Shown: positions 37,448 to 45,607, counted from the first letter of the stretch. The stretch is DNA of 64,000 nucleotides from Chryseobacterium mulctrae (GCF_006175945.1 NZ_VAJL01000001.1:1798001-1862000), one strand, 5' to 3'. A program made the numbers and translations. The notes: generated by a model from the sequence alone, not told the origin.

Positions 37448-37768
37448 ATGCCGAATTTAAAAATTCAAGAAGCGCAACAGCTTTTTAATAAGATTCGCTC
37501 TAACCCGAAAGGGTATGATTTAAAAACTAGTACGGAAGGGATTACAGGCAAGGATGATAAAATTAGTTTCAAACTCTACAAGAGCGGAGAAAAAAGTATT
37601 TTTGAAGTAACCATCGACGGACTTACTTTTTCCAACTCTACCGGAGAATGGAATAATGCAATGATTATGTTGGAAAACATCATCAATAAATTAGGAAAAG
37701 AAACTGAAAATATTAAAGTACAACAGGCCTTAGACAAGCTTAAAAAGTACCTTTCAGAAGAAAACTAA
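37448..37768 (+). CDS. Small conserved-looking protein, unknown function
   Basis: A 106-residue soluble protein starting MPNLKIQEAQQLFNKIRSNP. It has no signal peptide or membrane segment. The middle is beta-rich (ISFKLYKSGEKSIFEVTIDG) and the C-terminus is helical (QQALDKLKKYLSEEN). No family is recognised. It has its own strong promoter and a structured leader of about 100 nt, unusual for so small a gene, and is followed by rpsT with a separate promoter. Confidence 0.75.
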   Translation: MPNLKIQEAQQLFNKIRSNPKGYDLKTSTEGITGKDDKISFKLYKSGEKSIFEVTIDGLTFSNSTGEWNNAMIMLENIINKLGKETENIKVQQALDKLKKYLSEEN

Positions 37769-37795
37769 AAATATTTTAAAATAATTAAAAATAAA

Positions 37796-37827
37796 TTTGG
37801 TGGGTAACAAAAAAGTCTGTAAATTTG
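37796..37827 (+). promoter_or_regulatory. rpsT promoter
   Basis: TTTG (37796-37799), 20 nt and TAAATTTG (37820-37827) match the consensus. The start site should fall near 37833, only about 13 nt ahead of the ATG at 37846, which rules out the longer TTG start at 37825. Confidence 0.75.
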
Positions 37828-37845
37828 CACTCACATTTAAACGAT

Positions 37846-38100
37846 ATGGCTAATCATAAATCAGCACTTAAAAGAATAAGACAAAACGAAGTTAGAAAAG
37901 TTCGTAACAGATACTATCACAAGACTGCTAGAACAGCTCTAAAAGTTTTAAGAAACGAAGAAAATAAAGCAGCAGCTACTGAGCAATTGCCAAAAGTTAT
38001 CGCTTTGTTAGACAAATTAGCTAAGAAAAACATTATTCACAAGAATAAGGCAGCTAACTTGAAAAGTAAATTGACTAAGCACGTTAATAAATTAGCGTAA
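37846..38100 (+). CDS. rpsT: 30S ribosomal protein S20
   Basis: An 84-residue, very basic helical protein starting [18 protein letters not shown], the S20 signature, and ending in the usual Lys-rich helix ([15 protein letters not shown]). S20 binds the 5' domain and h44 of 16S rRNA. The start at 37846 gives the normal family length; an in-frame TTG upstream falls inside the promoter. Two tRNA-Glu genes follow. Confidence 0.96.
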   Translation: MANHKSALKRIRQNEVRKVRNRYYHKTARTALKVLRNEENKAAATEQLPKVIALLDKLAKKNIIHKNKAANLKSKLTKHVNKLA

Positions 38101-38110
38101 TTATATAGTT

Positions 38111-38182
38111 GGCCCGTTCGTCTATCGGTTAGGACCTCAGATTTTCATTCTGGTAAGAGGGGTTCGATTCCCCTACGGGCTA
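38111..38182 (+). tRNA. tRNA-Glu (TTC), copy 1
   Basis: Acceptor GGCCCGT pairs with ACGGGCT (38175-38181; G-U first pair), discriminator A, no encoded CCA. The anticodon stem CAGA/TCTG holds loop TTTTCAT with anticodon TTC. The T-arm is GAGGGGTTCGATTCCCC. It is identical to the copy at 38281-38352. Confidence 0.96.
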
Positions 38183-38280
38183 CTAAACTTAATTACTACT
38201 AACCGGGTAATTAAAATAAGAGTTGAAACTTATAAAAACAAAAAAACTAACCCTGTAAATTCATTTACAGTTTGGTAGAT

Positions 38281-38352
38281 GGCCCGTTCGTCTATCGGTT
38301 AGGACCTCAGATTTTCATTCTGGTAAGAGGGGTTCGATTCCCCTACGGGCTA
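38281..38352 (+). tRNA. tRNA-Glu (TTC), copy 2
   Basis: Identical in all 72 bases to the copy 98 bases upstream, again without encoded CCA. A strong terminator follows directly, so both copies, and possibly rpsT, may be on one transcript. Confidence 0.96.
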
Positions 38353-38353
38353 C

Positions 38354-38387
38354 AAAAAGAGATTTCAAAATTTGAAATCTCTTTTTT
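38354..38387 (+). terminator. Terminator after the tRNA-Glu pair
   Basis: AAAAAGAGATTTCAAA (38354-38369) and TTTGAAATCTCTTTTT (38371-38386) form a perfect 16-bp inverted repeat ending in T residues. Confidence 0.9.
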
Positions 38388-38423
38388 CATTTAATAAAAT
38401 ACTGTTAAAAATCATCAATAAAG

Positions 38424-38456
38424 TTTGCTTATCTATCTCTAAAAGTTATACTTTTG
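38424..38456 (+). promoter_or_regulatory. Promoter of the FadR-type regulator gene
   Basis: TTTG (38424-38427), 21 nt and TACTTTTG (38449-38456). The predicted start near 38462 lies within the operator-like repeat at 38461-38478. Confidence 0.7.
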
Positions 38457-38460
38457 CAAC

Positions 38461-38478
38461 TCATCAGATGATATGATG
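38461..38478 (+). promoter_or_regulatory. Operator copy 1 (regulator gene)
   Basis: TCATCAGATGATATGATG, identical to 39160-39177 ahead of the transporter gene. It has near-dyad symmetry (TCATCA-N7-TGATGT) and covers the predicted transcription start, as expected for autorepression. Confidence 0.65.
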
Positions 38479-38486
38479 TTTTTATC

Positions 38487-39143
38487 ATGCAAATTCAAAG
38501 AAAAACTTTAGCACAAGAAGTAGCAGAAAGATTAATCGAAGGAATATCCAACGATGAATATGCTATTGGGGAAAAACTGCCGATTGAACCTGAGCTGATG
38601 AAGATCTATGGCGTGGGCCGTTCCAGCATCCGTGAAGCGATAAAGATCTTATCTATTCAGGGAATTCTTAATGTACAGCAAGGCGTAGGAACTTTTGTAG
38701 TTTCTAAAAATGTTCACGAATCATTAGAAACTCAAATGAATAAAGCACAGATCGAGGAAGTACAGGAAGTACGTTCATTGCTTGATTCAAAAATTGCAGC
38801 AAAAGCAGCGATTAACCGAACTGAGAAAGATTTAGAAACAATTAAAAATTATCTGAATCTCAGAAATCAATTTGCAGAACAAAATCTTGCGACAGAATGT
38901 TATCAAGCAGACATTAATTTCCATTTAGCCATTGCAGAAGCATGTGGAAATAATCTTTTAAAAGAAATCTACAAAATAGCAACCAAACATATTATGAGTT
39001 CTTTCGAAACGAGACATCATAACAATACAGAATCATTTAAAATTTCTCAGAAAATTCATATCGATCTTTATCTATCGATAGAGAATGGTGATGCAGAGAA
39101 AGCAGCTATCATTGCTCAAAAAATAGTAGATCAGATTTATTAA
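38487..39143 (+). CDS. FadR-family (GntR superfamily) transcriptional regulator
   Basis: A 218-residue repressor. The N-terminal winged helix shows AQEVAERLIEGISNDEYAIGEKLPIEPELMKIYGVGRSSIREAIKIL (about 8-54, quoted in part: GVGRSSIREAIKIL), then GILNVQQGVGTFV. The C-terminal FCD domain has NFHLAIAEACGN, where the His and Asn are typical metal or ligand positions. Ligands of this branch are usually organic acids or sugar acids; here unknown. It is followed by an MFS gene that shares its operator sequence. Confidence 0.92.
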   Translation: MQIQRKTLAQEVAERLIEGISNDEYAIGEKLPIEPELMKIYGVGRSSIREAIKILSIQGILNVQQGVGTFVVSKNVHESLETQMNKAQIEEVQEVRSLLDSKIAAKAAINRTEKDLETIKNYLNLRNQFAEQNLATECYQADINFHLAIAEACGNNLLKEIYKIATKHIMSSFETRHHNNTESFKISQKIHIDLYLSIENGDAEKAAIIAQKIVDQIY

Positions 39144-39159
39144 AAAAATTTAACAAAAT

Positions 39160-39178
39160 TCATCAGATGATATGATGA
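39160..39178 (+). promoter_or_regulatory. Operator copy 2 (transporter gene)
   Basis: TCATCAGATGATATGATGA is a near-perfect palindrome (TCATCA-N7-TGATGA). It sits between the regulator stop and the transporter start, 13 bases ahead of the ATG. Confidence 0.65.
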
Positions 39179-39191
39179 ATAAAATAATAGC

Positions 39192-40397
39192 ATGGAAAAT
39201 ATAACTACCAAAACAGTTGACACCACAAAAATTGTTTATCCTATTCTCTTTATGATCAGTTTTTCGCATTTTTTGAATGACCTGATCCAATCTACTATTC
39301 CTTCATTGTATCCCATTTTGAAAGGAGAATTCAGCTTATCCTTTTCACAAATTGGAATTATCACATTGGTATTTCAACTTACCGCTTCAATTTTGCAGCC
39401 TTTTGTTGGAATTTATACTGACAAAAAACCAAATCCAAGATCTTTGGCAATTGGAATGGCATTATCAATGGCTGGGTTACTTTTGCTAGCTGCTGCTCAC
39501 GAATATTATGTTATTTTAATTTCTGTCGCATTGATCGGAATGGGATCTTCTATCTTTCATCCTGAAGCTTCAAGAGTTGCGCAATTGGCATCGGGCGGAC
39601 AAAAAGGATTGGCCCAATCTATATTTCAGGTAGGTGGAAATTCAGGAAGTGCAATAGGACCGCTTTTGGTAGCATTGATTATTCTTCCTTTGGGACAAGG
39701 TTACGTAGGATTGTTTGCCATCGCAGCTTTCATCGGAATTATTGTATTATGGAGAATCGGAAACTGGTATGCTGAAAGACTATCATTAAAAAGATCTGCT
39801 AAACACCCAAGTGATATTATTGAGATACAGCTTTCCCGCAAAAAGATTTTGTTTTCTGTATCCATTTTATTGGCTCTTATTTTTTCAAAGTACATTTACC
39901 TGGCGTCGATGACCAATTATTTTACCTTCTTTTTGATTGATAAATTCCATGTTTCGGTACAAGATTCTCAACTTTATTTGTTCATATTTTTAGCGGCAGT
40001 TGCTATAGGGACAATTTTAGGGGGAAAATTGGGAGATAAATATGGTAGGAAGAAGATCATCTGGGCTTCTATTTTGGGAGCGGCGCCATTTACGCTTTGC
40101 CTTCCTTATCTTTCATTATTCTGGACGATCATCTTCGCTGTTTTAATAGGATTGATCATTGCTTCAGCATTTTCCGCAATATTAGTTTACGCCACAGACC
40201 TTATGCCTAACAAAATCGGATTGGTTGCCGGATTATTCTTCGGTTTCATGTTTGGGATGGGAGGAATTGGTTCTGCAATATTAGGCGCTGTTGCAGATGA
40301 TACCAGTATAGAATTTGTCTTTAAAATTTGTGCATTCTTACCTTTAATGGGGATCATCACTGCATTTTTACCCAATATAAAAGGACATAAAAAATAG
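39192..40397 (+). CDS. MFS transporter, fosmidomycin-resistance-like
   Basis: A 401-residue permease with 12 predicted membrane segments. It has SHFLNDLIQSTIPSLYPILK at the start, a cytoplasmic loop between TM6 and TM7, and the MFS loop motif GGKLGDKYGRKKI near 280. The N-terminal HFLND motif and overall pattern resemble the Fsr subfamily. The substrate is unknown; control by the adjacent FadR-type regulator suggests an effector-inducible exporter or importer. Confidence 0.88.
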   Translation: MENITTKTVDTTKIVYPILFMISFSHFLNDLIQSTIPSLYPILKGEFSLSFSQIGIITLVFQLTASILQPFVGIYTDKKPNPRSLAIGMALSMAGLLLLAAAHEYYVILISVALIGMGSSIFHPEASRVAQLASGGQKGLAQSIFQVGGNSGSAIGPLLVALIILPLGQGYVGLFAIAAFIGIIVLWRIGNWYAERLSLKRSAKHPSDIIEIQLSRKKILFSVSILLALIFSKYIYLASMTNYFTFFLIDKFHVSVQDSQLYLFIFLAAVAIGTILGGKLGDKYGRKKIIWASILGAAPFTLCLPYLSLFWTIIFAVLIGLIIASAFSAILVYATDLMPNKIGLVAGLFFGFMFGMGGIGSAILGAVADDTSIEFVFKICAFLPLMGIITAFLPNIKGHKK

Positions 40398-40437
40398 TCC
40401 TCACCAAAGCTGATGAGGACTACATAAAATTTAAATT

Positions 40438-40496
40438 AAATAGAATTTTAGGTGTAAAGATCATTTATAAAAATGGCTTTTCCTAAAATTCTATTT
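40438..40496. terminator. Long inverted repeat between convergent genes
   Basis: AAATAGAATTTTAGG (40438-40452) and CCTAAAATTCTATTT (40482-40496) are perfect 15-base inverted repeats, followed by T residues. A second stem TAGTCCTCA/TGAGGACTA lies at 40395-40422. Together they likely end the MFS transcript and the convergent beta-barrel gene. Confidence 0.65.
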
Positions 40497-40501
40497 TTTA
40501 T

Positions 40502-41443
40502 TTAAATCCCAAAGTTGATAAAAACACTGAATCTGGATTTAGCTTCAATATCTCCACCAGCCAAATTGGTGTAAGTCGGAAGCATTAATTCTGTTCCCAT
40601 ACTCAACTTTTTAAAGGAAGCTTCAAACCCCATTTTTCCATATAAAGCACTTCCTGCAGTTTTCGGAAGATGTTCTTTGTACTGACGGTTTCTGTCATAA
40701 ACTTCGCCCTGAAAACCGGCTTTTCCAGAGATAATGGTTTTCTCATTTCTAAAAATTTGATAAAATCCGGTGGCTGAATAATTCCATTGATTGCCAAACT
40801 GGTAGTGTTTCTTATTCTCAGTTTTTATGGTATAATCGGTATTGAGAAGAACAGACACTTTATTTTTTTGAAATCTGTAATTCAAAACAGCCTGATAATC
40901 CCAACTTCCGGTTCCCAACTGAAAACTTGGATTAACTCCCGAAACTCCTTTTTCATCAAATTTTCCGAGCGGAACTTTTACTCCTACTCCACCGTTTAGC
41001 TCATGCATATTGTCTTTTGAGTTGATCAGTTTATAAATTCCCATCAGATTAAAATCACCAGTCCCATTGATATTAATGTCACCCTGCAAAGTTTTCTTTT
41101 CATGAAAATGAAACGGTAAACTTGCATAAACACTTAATTTTTGAGTTAAAGGAACTTTAGCCCAAAGCTGAATCGTATTAAAATACTGGTCTTGGGTTAA
41201 ATCATTCACAAACAAATTCTCTTTCGCTTTGTAATGTTGAGCAAAATATTTAATTCCAATAAACTGAGGATTTAAAAGCGATTCAAAACCGGAAGAGCCG
41301 TTTCCTGCAGCACATCCGCAAGCATCACATTCATTAAATAAAATTTCACTCAGATCGTTTGGAATATATAAACTGTCATTGATCGTTTTAGCTTGATTTA
41401 AATTAAATAAAACCAGACTTAAAATTAAAAATATCTTCTTCAT
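40502..41443 (-). CDS. Putative outer-membrane beta-barrel protein of the MbnP/MbnH-like operon
   Basis: A 313-residue protein with a signal peptide (to about residue 19). The mature N-terminus carries CDACGCAAGNGSSGFESLL (Cys about 37, 40 and 42), a possible metal-binding patch. The rest alternates polar and hydrophobic residues (TQDQYFNTIQLWAKVPL, KLSVYASLPFHFHEK) and ends in a beta-strand (RFSVFINFGI), as in outer-membrane barrels. No named family is recognised. It lies 12 bases after the di-haem peroxidase gene and is the third gene of that operon. Confidence 0.75.
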   Translation of the reverse strand: MKKIFLILSLVLFNLNQAKTINDSLYIPNDLSEILFNECDACGCAAGNGSSGFESLLNPQFIGIKYFAQHYKAKENLFVNDLTQDQYFNTIQLWAKVPLTQKLSVYASLPFHFHEKKTLQGDININGTGDFNLMGIYKLINSKDNMHELNGGVGVKVPLGKFDEKGVSGVNPSFQLGTGSWDYQAVLNYRFQKNKVSVLLNTDYTIKTENKKHYQFGNQWNYSATGFYQIFRNEKTIISGKAGFQGEVYDRNRQYKEHLPKTAGSALYGKMGFEASFKKLSMGTELMLPTYTNLAGGDIEAKSRFSVFINFGI

Positions 41444-41455
41444 TTTAATTAAAAT

Positions 41456-42502
41456 TTATTCCGCAAACTTGGGATTAGAAATAAAACTTTTGTCGGACAA
41501 AGTCTTTAGAAAAGCAATAATGAATTGTTTTTCCTGAGTATTCATCGCAATTCCGATATGATTATTCTGTTTCAATTGCGGGTCGAGATTGGGATCATCT
41601 TCTACATTATCTGAATAAAAATTGAGCACTGCTTCCAACGTATAAAATCTTCCGTCGTGCATGTAAGGCGAAGTATATTCTACATTTCTTAAACTCGGAA
41701 CTCTGAATTTCATCCAGTCATTTTGGTCAAGCGTCACACGATGTCGCCCTGTATCTTTGAATTGAGTATTGTAATACATGCCGGTATTTCTGAAACTTTC
41801 ATCGGTAAATAATTCTCCGCTGTGACACGACGCACATTTTTGCTGAAACAAAGCCATTCCTTGAGATTCTTCAGAGTTTAATTTTTCTTTTCCCTGCTTG
41901 AAACGGTCATATTTTGAATCAGCAGAAATTAAAGTAACCATAAACTGAGACAATGCTTTCAAAACTCTTTCTCCCGTAATACTTTCATCACCATAAGCTT
42001 GCTTAAAAAGCTTTTTATACACCTCATCTTTGCTGAGTTTTGCAATTGCTTCAGGCATCGAGCTATCCATTTCGTTTACATCCGTCATCGGAATAATCGG
42101 TTGTTGATTTAAATTATGAATTACACCGTCCCACATATATCGTTTTAAAAACGCCATATTTTGGATCGGTGGTGCATTTCTGATTCCTAGTCTGTCATCG
42201 ATTCCGTGACTTACTGTGTGACCGTGGTGCGTAAACGCATTTTCCTGAATATGACAGAAGCCACATGAAATCGTATTGTTTCTGGAAAGTCTGCCTTCAT
42301 AAAATAATTTTCTTCCCAACTCCACTCCATTTTTTGTGATGGAATTTTCTGATTGATTGAAAGTCATTTCCGGAAAATAAGAAGGAAATTGAAGATTCAC
42401 CGCTTCGTCTTTTTCCAAAGGCTGAATAACTTCTTCAGAACATGAAATGAAATTCAGGAAAGACATTAAAACCAATCCTGTTTTAAAAATCTGCTTAATC
42501 AT
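41456..42502 (-). CDS. Di-haem cytochrome c peroxidase, MauG/MbnH-like lipoprotein
   Basis: A 348-residue lipoprotein (lipobox FISC). Two haem c sites are visible: CGFCH (about residue 80) and CASCH (about 225). Between them lie RNAPPIQNMAFLKRYMWDG, and near the end RVPSLRNVEYTSPYMHDGRFYTLEAVL, typical of the CcpA/MauG superfamily. These use peroxide for high-valent haem chemistry. It overlaps the upstream MbnP-like gene by 8 bases. In methanotrophs the equivalent MbnH oxidises a Trp of MbnP. Confidence 0.9.
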   Translation of the reverse strand: MIKQIFKTGLVLMSFLNFISCSEEVIQPLEKDEAVNLQFPSYFPEMTFNQSENSITKNGVELGRKLFYEGRLSRNNTISCGFCHIQENAFTHHGHTVSHGIDDRLGIRNAPPIQNMAFLKRYMWDGVIHNLNQQPIIPMTDVNEMDSSMPEAIAKLSKDEVYKKLFKQAYGDESITGERVLKALSQFMVTLISADSKYDRFKQGKEKLNSEESQGMALFQQKCASCHSGELFTDESFRNTGMYYNTQFKDTGRHRVTLDQNDWMKFRVPSLRNVEYTSPYMHDGRFYTLEAVLNFYSDNVEDDPNLDPQLKQNNHIGIAMNTQEKQFIIAFLKTLSDKSFISNPKFAE

Positions 42503-43322
42503 TGTGAACATGGTCTACTTTAAACATTTTGGTTAAATTATTTGTCACATTCACCAAATGCTGATTAGACCCCATCGCCATATCATTTGTTGTGGAAAAA
42601 CTTATTGTTGTTTCTCCGCTCAAATATTGATTAAGATCTGCCAAAATATGAATGGAAGGTTTTACACTTGCAGAAACTCTTGCTGTTGTCGGAAGGTCTA
42701 AAATTACTTCACGATATAAATCCGGAGTATTGTTGGCGGTAACATTTCCCATGTTTCCGGTGTGATTCATAAATTCTGTATTGGCAGAACCTGTTCCGTA
42801 TTTCCCTTCCAATTTCACGAAAATATATCCTGCAGCCCAAGACCAGGTGAGACTTTCTTTTTTAGCTTTTTCCCAAAATTCTGCCTGTCCGTTTTGTCCG
42901 AGTAAATACGCGTTCTGACTGATTCCCAATCCGAATTTTATTTTTATATAATTGTTTTTTGGAATTTCATCTAAATCTACATAAACAATTCCGGCAACTG
43001 CTTTTTCCTGATTGATGATAAAAGCGCCTTTGTCGGGATTATTTTCGTTGTATTTGAATTCGTTTCCGTTTTCATCGATTAAACTGATGTTGCTGATAAC
43101 ATATTTTAAAGTTGAAAACTGATGTTTTTGTCCGTTTGAAGAGGTTTGAGTCGTTTGATTGAGAACAATATTTCCAAGGTTATTGAAACCGTTTTCGAAT
43201 TTGAGCTGAAGTTTTCCATTTGTTTCAGGTGATGAATCTTCTTCATCGTTGTTTCTACATGATGTAAAAGTGAAAAAAGTAAAGACAATAAATAATAATG
43301 ATAAAAATTTATAAATTTTCAT
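42495..43322 (-). CDS. MbnP-like lipoprotein
   Basis: A 275-residue lipoprotein (lipobox FTSC). The mature protein starts GKLQLKFENGFNNLGNIVL and contains FSTLKYVISNISLID, then SLTWSWAAGYIFVKLEGKYG (about 155-175) and HNTGNMGNV-like residues, and ends in a His-containing tail (FKVDHVHND). This is the pattern of the MbnP family, where copper binding depends on a modified Trp. Two Trp lie in the SLTWSWAAGY motif. It is the first gene of the operon. Confidence 0.85.
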   Translation of the reverse strand: MKIYKFLSLLFIVFTFFTFTSCRNNDEEDSSPETNGKLQLKFENGFNNLGNIVLNQTTQTSSNGQKHQFSTLKYVISNISLIDENGNEFKYNENNPDKGAFIINQEKAVAGIVYVDLDEIPKNNYIKIKFGLGISQNAYLLGQNGQAEFWEKAKKESLTWSWAAGYIFVKLEGKYGTGSANTEFMNHTGNMGNVTANNTPDLYREVILDLPTTARVSASVKPSIHILADLNQYLSGETTISFSTTNDMAMGSNQHLVNVTNNLTKMFKVDHVHND

Positions 43323-43416
43323 TTTTTGATTTTTTAGTGATAAATATGTTAGCTTAATTCAGGATAAGAAATATTGATAACAGTTTGCAATCTTTAAAAT
43401 TTGAAAAGATTTTTTT

Positions 43417-43565
43417 ACGCAAAGATTCTTGTATTTAAACTTTATATTTTAGAAAGAAAAGGCAAATAAATTTGCATCGCGAAGCGTGAGCAACGGTTTT
43501 ATCAATCAATTTATTGATTTTTCTTTGCCTACTTAAATCAAAATTATTTTAATAATTCTTTGCGT
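43417..43565. repeat. MITE-like element with 9-bp terminal inverted repeats
   Basis: Ends ACGCAAAGA (43417-43425) and TCTTTGCGT (43557-43565) are perfect inverted repeats bounding 149 bases with no ORF. The inside has the palindromic stretch ATCAATCAATTTATTGAT (about 43501-43518). A decayed relative lies at 8418-8527. Confidence 0.55.
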
Positions 43566-43614
43566 TAAATAACTAACTATTGATATTCATTATTTAACCT
43601 GAACTCAAATTATA

Positions 43615-43760
43615 TTGAGACGCTCCATCGCGATAGGGATGAAAGCAGTTATCCTTTTTTTGGATTCTGACGCAAGGAAGAATCTAAAAAAAGATATGAG
43701 TGGACAGCCCGACCCAAGCAGCTGGAAAAGCCATGGAAAGGGAATCGCCCAAAATAATAA
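43615..43760 (+). repeat. Conserved-looking intergenic element with a long hairpin
   Basis: Bases 43654-43668 pair with 43679-43693 in a continuous 15-bp stem (one G-U pair) closed by the loop GACGCAAGGA. It is flanked by ATCGCGATAGGGATGAAAGC on the left and TGGACAGCCCGACCC on the right. I recall similar hairpin-centred GGGATTGAAGCGG-type elements in other Flavobacteriia intergenic regions, but cannot check this. It ends just before the small-protein gene at 43770. Confidence 0.5.
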
Positions 43761-43769
43761 AAAGGGATA

Positions 43770-44138
43770 CTAAAAAACCGGCGGTCTGAAAATGTGTTTT
43801 AAAAACAGAAACGAGTAGCCTGTTTTGTAAAGGAAATTGGTTGTAGAAAAGATCGACTTTTCTGTGGAATTGACGGCTATAATTTCAGGAAGAACGTAGA
43901 TGTCGAGTAATTTCTGCCCTGAGTTTTTTGTTTTGTTTAAAGGCGAAGAATCGGTATCGGTTGTTTTTGATAATTCTTTAGCAAGGTAACATTTACCATT
44001 ACAGTTGAGCGTAACATTTTTCCTGTTGACGCAGAGTTCTTCGCTAATATATTGATAATTTACAGCATACTCCACCAACGGGATCAGAGGTCTGAAAACC
44101 GTGAAAAAGGTGAGAAATATGCTGCAAATTAAATTCAA
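43770..44138 (-). CDS. Small membrane protein with C-x3-C motif, paralogue 1
   Basis: A 122-residue protein with one N-terminal membrane segment. It shares with the protein at 45952-46314 the pattern RPLIPLVEYAVNYQYI, an LCVNRK segment, CNGKC (about residue 47) followed by AKEL, and a C-terminal tail ending IFRPP. Three cysteines are conserved between the two copies. It starts 4 bases after the SOD stop codon, so it is in an operon with it. Function unknown; the metal or redox neighbours suggest an envelope redox or metal role. Confidence 0.78.
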   Translation of the reverse strand: MNLICSIFLTFFTVFRPLIPLVEYAVNYQYISEELCVNRKNVTLNCNGKCYLAKELSKTTDTDSSPLNKTKNSGQKLLDIYVLPEIIAVNSTEKSIFSTTNFLYKTGYSFLFLKHIFRPPVF

Positions 44139-44142
44139 AAGA

Positions 44143-44817
44143 TTATTTTTTGCTTAACGCTTCATCATATCTTCTGCTGATTTCTTTCCAGTTGGTTACG
44201 TTCCAGATCGCAGTTAAATAATCAGCTCTTTTGTTCTGATATTTCAGGTAATAAGCGTGCTCCCAAACATCGATCCCGAAGATTGGAGTTCCTTTTTCTT
44301 CCACAACATCCATCAAAGGGTTATCTTGGTTTGGTGTTGAAGAAACGAATAATTTCCCGTTTTTATCAACAGAAAGCCATGCCCAACCCGAACCGAAACG
44401 GTCTGCTCCTGCTTTGCTCATTTTTTCCTTAAAAGCATCCATGCTTCCGAAAGCATCAGTAATTGCTTTTGTTAATTTTGCAGATGGTTTCGTGTCTTTT
44501 TGTGGTGTAAGAACCGTCCAGAACAACTCGTGGTTGTAGTGACCTCCCGCATTATTTCTTACAGCCATTGGTAAAGTTCCCGCTTTTGAAAGAATTTCAA
44601 ATAAAGTTTGCTTTTCCTGTGGAGTTCCGGCAATAGCTTTATTCAAATTGGCAACATAAGCCGCTGCGTGTTTTGAATAGTGAATTTCCATCGTTTGCGC
44701 ATCGATATTACCTTCCAATGCATTGTATGCGTATGGTAAAGGGGTCTGCTTAAACTGTGCAAACGCAAACTGCGCCGCAAAAACCGCACTTAGTGCAGCG
44801 ATTTTAAAAATCTTCAT
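44143..44817 (-). CDS. Exported Mn/Fe superoxide dismutase
   Basis: A 224-residue SOD with an N-terminal signal peptide (to FAFAQ). Ligands are seen in [24 protein letters not shown] and [13 protein letters not shown]. The segment [10 protein letters not shown] carries the Gln typical of Mn-type enzymes. It removes superoxide in the periplasm or outside the cell. It is followed 4 bases later by paralogue 1 of the Cys-motif membrane proteins. Most family members are cytoplasmic, so the export signal is notable. Confidence 0.93.
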   Translation of the reverse strand: MKIFKIAALSAVFAAQFAFAQFKQTPLPYAYNALEGNIDAQTMEIHYSKHAAAYVANLNKAIAGTPQEKQTLFEILSKAGTLPMAVRNNAGGHYNHELFWTVLTPQKDTKPSAKLTKAITDAFGSMDAFKEKMSKAGADRFGSGWAWLSVDKNGKLFVSSTPNQDNPLMDVVEEKGTPIFGIDVWEHAYYLKYQNKRADYLTAIWNVTNWKEISRRYDEALSKK

Positions 44818-44856
44818 AACTTTTTGTTTATATGGTTTAACATTTATTTTTCTTTT

Positions 44857-44921
44857 GTTGGAAGATGGATGTCTTTTTTCGGTGTCATCATAACTTCAAA
44901 CATCTAGCTTCAAACTTCCTG
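44857..44921. repeat. GGAAG-family intergenic repeat
   Basis: Reads TTGGAAGATGGATGTC and then AACTTCAAACATCTAGCTTC with AACTTCCTGCC. Units of GGAAG/CTTCC in both directions resemble the runs at 4477, 12589 and 46558. Confidence 0.4.
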
Positions 44922-44923
44922 CC

Positions 44924-45607
44924 TTATTTTAATAATTTCTTGATATCCTCGATTAAAATTTCCCGGTCAGGATGAAATTTCCCATTCAATTTAGGGATCT
45001 TTCCTTCGGCGTCTTCATAATTCAATCCTGAATAATAGAGGATCGGCATATTTTCTTTGTTGTAGCGACAACGGATATTTCCTTCTTTATCAACTAAAGC
45101 GATCATTCCGCTGTGATTAAGATTTTCACTTTCATCTTCTTTGTCTCCGACGTAGATATCAAATTTATCTGCAAGATCTCCGATATAAGTTCGGTCACCT
45201 GTCAGAAAATGCCAGTTTGGAGATTTTGTTCCGATCTTTTGCGCATGTTGTTTTAATAATTCGGGAGTATCATTTTCAGGGTCGATGCTTATTGAGATTA
45301 TTCCAAAATCGGGATTGTTGATCTGATCTTCAATAAATCTCATATTGGTATTCATCACCGGACAAATTGTAGGACATTTGCTGAAGAAAAATTCAACTAA
45401 ATATACTTTTCCGAGCATCTCTTTGTTGGTAATTTTTTTACTGTTCTGATCCGTCAGCTCAAAATCCGGAACTTTCATCACCGTGTAAAGACTGCTTTTA
45501 AAATAGCTCATCCCAACTCCAATTCCCAAAAACAACAATGCAATAACCGCAATCGGAATAATGATCTTCTTTTTTGCGCTGCTCTCAGTTTTTTTACTTT
45601 TGGACAT
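44924..45607 (-). CDS. SCO family protein
   Basis: A 227-residue protein from the ATG at 45605-45607. It has one membrane anchor (about residues 14-36) and a thioredoxin-like SCO domain with KCPTICP (Cys78 and Cys82) and the conserved His165 (NHSGM), which together bind copper. SCO proteins deliver copper to cytochrome oxidase CuA or act as thiol reductases. The start overlaps the upstream YHS gene by 14 bases; an ATG 9 codons upstream is also possible. Confidence 0.92.
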   Translation of the reverse strand: MSKSKKTESSAKKKIIIPIAVIALLFLGIGVGMSYFKSSLYTVMKVPDFELTDQNSKKITNKEMLGKVYLVEFFFSKCPTICPVMNTNMRFIEDQINNPDFGIISISIDPENDTPELLKQHAQKIGTKSPNWHFLTGDRTYIGDLADKFDIYVGDKEDESENLNHSGMIALVDKEGNIRCRYNKENMPILYYSGLNYEDAEGKIPKLNGKFHPDREILIEDIKKLLK

